From positions 1 through 48,511 of the forward strand of contig VXSB01000063.1 in NCBI GenBank assembly GCA_009838175.1: a stretch of 48,511 bases of DNA, written 5' to 3'. How positions within the stretch are numbered: position 1 is the first letter of the stretch; each line of letters opens with the position of its first letter. The stretch is from Chloroflexota bacterium. GTDB lineage: Bacteria; Chloroflexota; Dehalococcoidia; Lucifugimonadales; Lucifugimonadaceae. The notes beneath the pieces are model-generated. The model saw only the letters and a program-made list of their open reading frames with translations, did no database searches and was not told the origin of the DNA. Position numbers and translations under genes: made by a program. Below, piece after piece: positions 35,153-41,543 of the stretch.

Positions 35153-36274
35153 ATGTGCCATCACGAACATAACAACATCACGAAAGCCGCTGAACTTGGA
35201 CAGGCTATCTGGCTAGACCAGATCAGCCGCGACATGATTGACGGTGGCGGGATCCAAGATCTCGTCAATCATGGACTGCGAGGCATCACGACCAACCCGA
35301 CAATCTTCGACGGCGCAATCGCCGGCAGCGATGTCTACGACGACCGCCTCGCTGAATATGCCAAAGATGGCAGTTCTGCGGAGGTCGTGTTTGAACGCAT
35401 CGCAGTTGAAGACGTACGCGACGCCGCGGATATCCTCCTACCAACCTACGAAGCGTTGAACTTCCGCGACGGCTTCGTCTCGATCGAGGTCAATCCGCAT
35501 TTGGCTCACGACACCGACCGCACGATAGCGGAGGCGCGAAGACTATGGTCCGCAGTCGACCGTCCCAACGTGATGATCAAGGTCCCTGGAACCCCGGAAG
35601 GTGCACCTGCCATCACGACTCTCATCTCCGAGGGCATCAACGTCAATGTGACGCTCCTCTTCTCACTCGACGCCTACATCACCGCTGCCAACGCATATCT
35701 TGACGGCGTGGCCAAGTTTGCGAGTTCCGGCAACGGCTCACCCGCGCGCATCGCCTCGGTCGCGTCGTTCTTTGTGAGCCGGGTCGACACTTTGGCTGAT
35801 GAGTTGTTGCCAGACGACAGCGATTTGGTGGGCAAGATAGGTATCGCCAACGCCAAACTGGCATACCGCGAATACCAGAAGATCTTCGCCAGCGACCTGA
35901 ACGACAACACTCGCTTCTTCTCGCTGAACACGATAGGCGCGCAACCCCAGCGTCCACTCTGGGCATCCACCAGCGTCAAAAACCCCGAATATCCTCCGAC
36001 ACTCTACTTCGACAGCTTGCTCGGCGCAGACACCGTAAACACCCTTCCCCTACCAACCGTCGACGATGTTCTCGCCACCGGCACCATCTCAGAGACCCTC
36101 ACCGCGGACGTAGATGAGGCGGAAGCTCAACTCGCCCAACTCGCCGACGAAGGCGTCTCCTACGACGAAGTCACAGCCCAACTCCTAGTCGAAGGCGTGG
36201 AGAAATTCGCCGATTCATGGGACAGCCTGATGGCCCGCATCGACGCGAAAATATCGGTGCTGGCGAGCGTCTAA
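35153..36274 (+). CDS. tal: Transaldolase
   Basis: A 373-residue transaldolase of the long type, transferring a dihydroxyacetone unit between sugar phosphates. The motif GITTNPTIFDGAI and the Schiff-base lysine in NVMIKVPGTPEG are diagnostic. ATG 35153 follows GCGAGG and starts the conserved domain; the same frame is open further upstream but overlaps rpiB there. The gene ends in two consecutive in-frame stops (TAA TAG at 36272-36277), and the pgi reading frame continues in the same phase just behind them. This matches the order of bifunctional Tal-Pgi proteins known in other bacteria, here as two separate reading frames. Confidence 0.95.
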   Translation: MCHHEHNNITKAAELGQAIWLDQISRDMIDGGGIQDLVNHGLRGITTNPTIFDGAIAGSDVYDDRLAEYAKDGSSAEVVFERIAVEDVRDAADILLPTYEALNFRDGFVSIEVNPHLAHDTDRTIAEARRLWSAVDRPNVMIKVPGTPEGAPAITTLISEGINVNVTLLFSLDAYITAANAYLDGVAKFASSGNGSPARIASVASFFVSRVDTLADELLPDDSDLVGKIGIANAKLAYREYQKIFASDLNDNTRFFSLNTIGAQPQRPLWASTSVKNPEYPPTLYFDSLLGADTVNTLPLPTVDDVLATGTISETLTADVDEAEAQLAQLADEGVSYDEVTAQLLVEGVEKFADSWDSLMARIDAKISVLASV

Positions 36275-36298
36275 TAGACACCCGGCACGGAGCGTTGT

Positions 36299-37852
36299 TT
36301 GGGCACCGCGAGCAGCATACGGAGCAAATCCCGATCCGGCATCGCGGATATCGTGCGCCGAATATGGGCACGCGACTACTCGCTGTGGGCTGCCCCATCG
36401 CCCGGCGGCGGTGGCGACTGGATGGGCTGGCTAGATCTACCCGGCTCCAAATTCCGGTTTCCCCCGCTCGACGGCATCACATCCCTCAACATCCTCGGCA
36501 TGGGCGGAAGCAGCCTCACACCGGAAGTCCTAAGCAACCTGTTCCCTGACTCCACCACAGCCCTCAACGTATTCGACACCGTCAATCCCGCAACCATCGC
36601 CGAGGCTTTGGACTCGATGGAGCTATCGACCGCTACCTTCGCGGTAGCCAGCAAATCCGGCACCACCGTCGAACCCCTATCCCTCGAAAGCGTATTCCGG
36701 CAAGCATTGATCGGTAGTGGCATTGATGCCACCGCGGGCCACTTCGTCGCAATCTCCGATCCGGGCACCCCACTCGCTGACCGCGCCAAAAACCGCGAAT
36801 TCGCGATCCATGTCGAAACTCCCGCGAACGTAGGCGGCAGATTCTCCGCACTCTCAGCATTTGGGATGTTCCCAGCATCGATCTGCAACATGCCGACGGA
36901 TGAAATGACCGCCAGCGCGATAGCCATGGCAGATCGCTGCCGCACAGAGGATGAAACCAACCCCGGCGTCGAACTCGGACTCTTCATGGCCCATAACGCG
37001 CTCAGGGGACGCGACAAGGTCACATTCGTAATGTCCCCGAGCCTTGAGCGATTCGGCCTCTGGCTTGAGCAACTGTTAGCAGAATCTACCGGCAAGAACG
37101 GGCGCGGCTTGATACCAGTCGCCGGCGAACCGATACTCCCATCCGAAACTTACGGCTACGACCGTCAATTCATCCGCATCGGACTCGCCGACGAAGAGAT
37201 TCCGTTCTCCTCTGCGTTCGACGAACATCCGACACTCTCAATCGAACTCCCCGACCGCGCTGCTATCGCTGGCGAGTTCTTCCGCTGGGAGTTCGCAACG
37301 TCGGTCGCCGCCAGCGGCATCGGTGTCTACCCCTTCGACCAGCCGGACGTGGAGTCGGCAAAGCAGTTCGCCCGCGCCGCGCTCGAATCCGGCGCCGGTC
37401 AAGCCGACCACGCGCAAACTCTGAACGATGCTATTCGATCCACGATCGGCAATGGCAAAGCCAGAGACTATGTCGCCATCGCCGCCTTCCTACCAGAAGC
37501 CGACGCGCTGACCAACGCCGTCTCAGGTCTCCGTTCCGCCATCAGCGAAGCCACCGGAATGGCCACCACCTTCGGGTACGGTCCGCGCTACCTACACTCC
37601 ACCGGACAACTACACAAAGGCGGCCCAAACTCCGTGATATTGCTCGCCTTGACCCAAGACCCGAGCGTCGATATCGACGTCCCCGGTCAGACCTATTCGC
37701 TTGGCGACCTGCTCGCCGCCCAAGCCGCAGGCGACGTTCAGGCATGTCGCGACAAAGGGAGGCGCGCCGAGCTGGTCAAAATCGAAGGCGACGCCATCGA
37801 AGAGATCGAATCCGTAACCGCGATGATCCGACATGAAACGCGAAAGCGTTGA
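36299..37852 (+). CDS. pgi: Glucose-6-phosphate isomerase (Tal-Pgi type)
   Basis: A 517-residue isomerase interconverting glucose 6-phosphate and fructose 6-phosphate. Phosphate-binding and catalytic elements are ILGMGGSSLTPEVL, ASKSGTTVEP and the C-terminal YLHSTGQLHKGGPNS, where histidine and lysine are active-site residues. Together with the RIWARDYSLW opening this resembles the isomerase half of Tal-Pgi fusions. The start is uncertain: TTG 36299 has GGAG 6 nt upstream, while GTG 36353 is an alternative with no good site. It shares phase with tal and overlaps the start region of the next gene. Confidence 0.93.
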   Translation: MGTASSIRSKSRSGIADIVRRIWARDYSLWAAPSPGGGGDWMGWLDLPGSKFRFPPLDGITSLNILGMGGSSLTPEVLSNLFPDSTTALNVFDTVNPATIAEALDSMELSTATFAVASKSGTTVEPLSLESVFRQALIGSGIDATAGHFVAISDPGTPLADRAKNREFAIHVETPANVGGRFSALSAFGMFPASICNMPTDEMTASAIAMADRCRTEDETNPGVELGLFMAHNALRGRDKVTFVMSPSLERFGLWLEQLLAESTGKNGRGLIPVAGEPILPSETYGYDRQFIRIGLADEEIPFSSAFDEHPTLSIELPDRAAIAGEFFRWEFATSVAASGIGVYPFDQPDVESAKQFARAALESGAGQADHAQTLNDAIRSTIGNGKARDYVAIAAFLPEADALTNAVSGLRSAISEATGMATTFGYGPRYLHSTGQLHKGGPNSVILLALTQDPSVDIDVPGQTYSLGDLLAAQAAGDVQACRDKGRRAELVKIEGDAIEEIESVTAMIRHETRKR

Positions 37853-38789
37853 AGGTGCAATCTTGAACCCCAAATTCATACTCAACGCCACCGAAGCAGA
37901 ACGCGGACTGCGCCTGGACCGATCCGATCCCGAAGACCGCGCCCGAATCGTCGCCGCTATCGACACCTTGATCGGCGCGCTCGATATCGCTTTAGAAAAC
38001 GGCATTCAGCGAAACGACGTGCTCCTCTGGCTCGATGCCGACATCGGCGAAGGCTCTCTCTTCCGCGCCCTCTCGTCGAAAATCCCCACGATGCTGACCT
38101 ACGACTTCGACGTTCGCGACTACCTCGAAGAAGCCTTCGACGAGATGAACGAGGTCACTACCAAGTTCAAACCGGACGTTTTGGTATTGCCGGTCAGGAA
38201 CGCCGCGGCCGACATGGGACAGATAAGCGCGCCGTCAAACGCTCTGCAGCTGCCAAATTCGATGTCGCCCATCGACAAACACATCTCCATCTTCGACTTC
38301 GCCTCTACATTCGACGTGAAGATAGCGTGGGACATACGGAAACCTCGAGGCGAATGGCCCGACCCCATGTTGCAGTCCGAAAACGCGCTCCGCACCATCT
38401 CCCTGTTCCAAGATGCCGGACTCGATCCCGCAATGTGGATCATGAATCTGCCCGCCGTCAGAATCGTCGCTGAGACCTTGAGCGCAAGAACACACATCGA
38501 CGACCGCAACGATGTCGTGGCATGTTTCGCATTAGACACCATCTTCTGGACCGCGTATCGCACCCAGAACGACGATCTCGATGCGCTTCCCAACGCGGTA
38601 TCAACAGCAATCGATGCGATCGACACGATGCCCGGAAATGCGCGCGTAATCGTCGGAGCCGAAACCTACGCGGCATGTCTTAACGAGTTTGCTCAGACCA
38701 CCAGAACCGCTCCCGAAGTAGCGGAATCTCTAGCCGCTCGTCTCACCGCTATTTCCGAAGCTCTAAACGTAGAAAAAGTCTCGGTTTAA
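37833..38789 (+). CDS. Unrecognised conserved-looking protein in the pentose-phosphate cluster
   Basis: A soluble protein of up to 318 residues between pgi and gnd. I cannot assign it. The second half has a segment (FQDAGLDPAMWIMN, then RNDVVACFALDTIFW) that faintly recalls the TIM-barrel DUF2090 domain found fused to IolC kinases, with alternating strand and helix pattern throughout (DVLLWLDAD, PTMLTYDFD, PDVLVLPVRN, VKIAWDIRKPRGEW, ARVIVGAETY). It does not look like 6-phosphogluconolactonase or OpcA. Start: ATG 37833 overlaps pgi by 20 nt and has no ribosome site; TTG 37863 has GAAGG 7 nt upstream and may be the true start. gnd follows 11 nt after its stop, so it belongs to the operon. Confidence 0.8.
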   Translation: MKRESVEGAILNPKFILNATEAERGLRLDRSDPEDRARIVAAIDTLIGALDIALENGIQRNDVLLWLDADIGEGSLFRALSSKIPTMLTYDFDVRDYLEEAFDEMNEVTTKFKPDVLVLPVRNAAADMGQISAPSNALQLPNSMSPIDKHISIFDFASTFDVKIAWDIRKPRGEWPDPMLQSENALRTISLFQDAGLDPAMWIMNLPAVRIVAETLSARTHIDDRNDVVACFALDTIFWTAYRTQNDDLDALPNAVSTAIDAIDTMPGNARVIVGAETYAACLNEFAQTTRTAPEVAESLAARLTAISEALNVEKVSV

Positions 38790-38800
38790 GGAGTAACAAA

Positions 38801-39709
38801 ATGCAAATCGGTATAGTCGGGCTAGGCCGCATGGGCGGCAACATGGCGACTCGCCTCATGAACGACGGCCACGAAGTCTTCGGATTCGATCCGAGCCCGG
38901 ACACGCTCGCCGAGTTGGAAGCACGCGGTGGCACCGGCAAAACTTCGCTCGCAGATCTCGTCGAAGCACTCGACACGCCGCGCACCGTCTGGGTAATGGT
39001 CCCCGCTGGCGACATCACGCAATCCACGGTCGACGAACTGTCCGACCACATGTCCTCTGGCGACACCCTCATCGACGGCGGCAACTCCAACTACAAAGAA
39101 TCGATCCGCCGCGCCAACGAGCTCGCCGAAAAAGGCATCGACATGTTGGACAGCGGCACGAGCGGCGGAATCTGGGGACTCGAAAACGGATACTGCCTCA
39201 CCATCGGCGGCAACCGCGCAGCATACGAGCGCAACCTCCCGATCTTCAAAACCCTCGCGCCACCAGAATCCGACGGCAATCTCTACGTCGGCCCCAGCGG
39301 CTCTGGTCACTACGTCAAAATGATCCACAACGGCATCGAGTACGGAATGATGCAAGCCTTCGCTGAGGGTCTCGAACTCCTCGAAGCAAAATCCGACTTC
39401 AACCTAGACCTCGCCGCCATCTGCGAAAACTGGCGTTACGGCAGCGTCATCCGTTCGTGGCTCCTAGACCTCACCGCTGACGAACTCAAAGAAGACCCCG
39501 GCCTAGACGCCCTCTCCTCCTACGTCGAAGACTCCGGAGAAGGACGCTGGACCGTCGACGCCTCTGTCGAGCTAGCGGTTCCCGCCCCTGTAATCACCGC
39601 CGCGCTCCAAATGCGATTCCGCTCACGACAAGACAACCCAATCGGAGGACGCGCCCTAGCCGCCATGCGCAACGCCTTCGGCGGCCACAGCGTCAGACGC
39701 GCCCCCTGA
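38801..39709 (+). CDS. gnd: 6-phosphogluconate dehydrogenase, decarboxylating (short form)
   Basis: A 302-residue enzyme converting 6-phosphogluconate to ribulose 5-phosphate and CO2. It has the N-terminal cofactor loop GIVGLGRMGGNMATRL followed by an aspartate at the end of the second strand (FGFDPSPD), which favours NAD+. Substrate motifs are GGNSNYKES, LDSGTSGGIWGLE and HYVKMIHNGIEYGMM. It lacks the long C-terminal domain of the 470-residue form, as in GntZ/YqeC-type enzymes. AAGGAG lies about 8 nt before the ATG. The interval to zwf holds two different repeats. Confidence 0.95.
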   Translation: MQIGIVGLGRMGGNMATRLMNDGHEVFGFDPSPDTLAELEARGGTGKTSLADLVEALDTPRTVWVMVPAGDITQSTVDELSDHMSSGDTLIDGGNSNYKESIRRANELAEKGIDMLDSGTSGGIWGLENGYCLTIGGNRAAYERNLPIFKTLAPPESDGNLYVGPSGSGHYVKMIHNGIEYGMMQAFAEGLELLEAKSDFNLDLAAICENWRYGSVIRSWLLDLTADELKEDPGLDALSSYVEDSGEGRWTVDASVELAVPAPVITAALQMRFRSRQDNPIGGRALAAMRNAFGGHSVRRAP

Positions 39710-39710
39710 T

Positions 39711-39740
39711 GTCATTCCGGCGAAAGCCGGAATCCAGAGG
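39711..39740 (+). repeat. GTCAT-type palindromic repeat
   Basis: Identical over 30 nt to the copy at 30581-30610: GTCATTCCGGC-GAAA-GCCGGAATCC plus AGAGG. It starts directly after the gnd stop and is followed 80 nt later by a two-hairpin repeat, an order repeated on the other side of zwf. Confidence 0.85.
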
Positions 39741-39820
39741 GGAAGGGCAAAGGCGGTGCAAAGCATGCTAATGCCACATAGCGACACCACATCATCCCAA
39801 TATCCTTCAGGACAGGAAGG

Positions 39821-39886
39821 CCCGTCCCCTTCGCGAAGCGTAAGGGGACGCGAACAAGCGAAGCGAAGTTCGCAGGGGATGCCCGC
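39821..39886 (+). repeat. Two-hairpin intergenic repeat, copy 4 (subfamily B)
   Basis: First stem GTCCCCTTCGC (39824-39834) with GCG and AAGGGGAC (39838-39849, one bulged T) around a GAA triloop. Second stem GCGAAC (39850-39855) with GTTCGC (39868-39873). Relative to copy 2 the fifth pair of this stem is A-T instead of G-C, a compensatory change. It ends 16 nt before the zwf start and replaces any obvious ribosome binding site there. Confidence 0.8.
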
Positions 39887-39902
39887 CACCCCCTAACCCC
39901 CA

Positions 39903-41354
39903 ATGCCCAACAACCAAACCCAAACCCGACACTTCACCATCGTCATCTTCGGCGCATCCGGAGACCTGACGCAACGCAAACTCGCGCCCGCGCTTTTCCA
40001 CCTCCACGCCATCGGAGCACTCCCCGAACGCTGCCGCTTCGTCGCCTTTGCGCGCTCCGAACTCAACGACGAATCCTATCGCCGACTCCTCTTCGAGGTC
40101 TCAACCGACGACTTTTCATCAGACATGCAAAGCTGGTTAGACTTCGCCAATCAAGTCAGATATTTCCAAGGCTCCTCAAACGATGTCGCATCTCTGAAAC
40201 GACTCGACGACTTCATCCGCGCCGACACTCACGGCGAAGCGAAGGAGGATCGTCTCTACTATCTCGCCCTCTCTCCTACTCTCTACGAAGGCACTGTCCA
40301 CGCCTTGGGCGACGCCGGCATGTTGGACGAAACCAATGGCGTCCGACGATTAGTAGTCGAAAAACCATTCGGCACCGACCTCGAATCCGCGCGCCTCCTC
40401 AACGAAGCGATACACACCCGAGCAAACGAGCACCAGCTGTTCCGCATCGACCACTACCTCGGCAAAGACACTGTCCAGAACCTCATCGTCTTCCGCTTCG
40501 GCAACACCATCTTCGAACCCCTCTGGAATCGCAACTACATCGACCACGTCCAGATCTCGGTTCTGGAAGACCTCGACGTCGGCGACCGTGCCGCCTACTA
40601 CGAACACTCCGGCGTCCTTCGCGACATGTTCCAAAGCCACCTGCTCCAGCTGCTCGCACTCGCCGCTATGGAACCACCAGCCACCAACCACGCCGATTCG
40701 CTCCGCAACGAAAAGGCGAAAGTCCTCAGCGCCATCCGCAGACCCACACCCCAACAAGCCGCCGAAAACTCCGTCCGCGGACAGTACCGCGGCTATCGTC
40801 AGCTAGACGGCGTCTCCCAAGCATCGTCCACCGCCACCTACGCCGCGCTCCGACTCTTCATCGACAACTGGCGCTGGCAAGGCGTCCCCTTCTACCTCCG
40901 CTCTGGCAAAGCACTCCGACAGAAATACACCGAAGTCGCCATCCAGTTCCGCGAACCACCGCACCGCATCTTCGACGACGAAGACACCTCCGGCCTAGTC
41001 CCCAACATGCTCCGCATCGTCATCCAACCCAACGAAGCCATCCGACTCACCATCGACAACAAAAAGCCCGGCCCCCGACTCCAAGCCGAAGCCCAAGAAC
41101 TCGAATACAAATTCCCCATGGGCATGAGAGACGCCTACGAACGCCTCCTCCTAGACGCCGTCGCAGGCGACGCATCCCTATTCACCCGCTCCGACGAAAT
41201 CGAACTCTCATGGGCAATAGTAGACCCCTACATCCAAGCCTGGGAAACCGAACTAGCCGCCCAACTATACCCCTACCAACCCGGCACCTGGGGCCCCAAC
41301 GCCGCCGACCAATTCATAGCCCCAGACCGCTACTGGTCAAACCCGGTCAACTGA
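39903..41354 (+). CDS. zwf: Glucose-6-phosphate 1-dehydrogenase
   Basis: A 483-residue enzyme oxidising glucose 6-phosphate to 6-phosphogluconolactone. The dinucleotide loop is IFGASGDLTQRKL (about residues 15-27) and the active site RIDHYLGKDTVQN (about 181-193), where the usual Glu after Lys is Asp. GVPFYLRSGKAL and the C-terminal PMGMRDAYERLLLDA are conserved. No Shine-Dalgarno sequence precedes the ATG, which lies 16 nt behind a two-hairpin repeat. Codon usage in the last third is unusually poor in G at third positions, although the protein is intact. It ends the pentose-phosphate cluster. Confidence 0.96.
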   Translation: MPNNQTQTRHFTIVIFGASGDLTQRKLAPALFHLHAIGALPERCRFVAFARSELNDESYRRLLFEVSTDDFSSDMQSWLDFANQVRYFQGSSNDVASLKRLDDFIRADTHGEAKEDRLYYLALSPTLYEGTVHALGDAGMLDETNGVRRLVVEKPFGTDLESARLLNEAIHTRANEHQLFRIDHYLGKDTVQNLIVFRFGNTIFEPLWNRNYIDHVQISVLEDLDVGDRAAYYEHSGVLRDMFQSHLLQLLALAAMEPPATNHADSLRNEKAKVLSAIRRPTPQQAAENSVRGQYRGYRQLDGVSQASSTATYAALRLFIDNWRWQGVPFYLRSGKALRQKYTEVAIQFREPPHRIFDDEDTSGLVPNMLRIVIQPNEAIRLTIDNKKPGPRLQAEAQELEYKFPMGMRDAYERLLLDAVAGDASLFTRSDEIELSWAIVDPYIQAWETELAAQLYPYQPGTWGPNAADQFIAPDRYWSNPVN

Positions 41355-41361
41355 ACAGCCC

Positions 41362-41414
41362 GTCATACCCGCACGGCCTGCCCCGTACCCCGATACGGGG
41401 GCGGGTATCCAGAG
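41362..41414 (+). repeat. GTCAT-type palindromic repeat with nested hairpin
   Basis: Outer arms ATACCCGC (41365-41372) and GCGGGTAT (41401-41408) enclose an inner stem CCCCGTA (41381-41387) / TACGGGG (41394-41400). The ends GTCAT and ATCCAGAGG match the other copies, so the inner stem looks like an insertion or extended version. It lies 7 nt after the zwf stop and could end transcription. Confidence 0.75.
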
Positions 41415-41432
41415 GTGATGGAGGAGGCAGTG

Positions 41433-41499
41433 CCCTCCCCCTTTTTGCGTCAGCAAAAGGGGGACGCGTCGAGCACAGCAAGACGCAGGGGGTTTATAC
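41433..41499 (+). repeat. Two-hairpin intergenic repeat, copy 5 (subfamily A)
   Basis: First stem CCCCCTTTTTGC (41437-41448) with GCAAAAGGGGG (41453-41463) around GTCA, with one unpaired T. Second stem GCGTC (41466-41470) with GACGC (41482-41486). The end AGGGGGTTTATAC matches copy 3. It lies between the convergent zwf and LRR surface-protein genes. Confidence 0.8.
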
Positions 41500-41543
41500 A
41501 CCCACAGAATCACACCCCTTCCTTCAACCCTTAAAATCCGGGT

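Noticed and set aside
37833-38789. Identification as 6-phosphogluconolactonase or OpcA from operon position
   Set aside because: None of the expected motifs of either family are visible; position alone is not enough.
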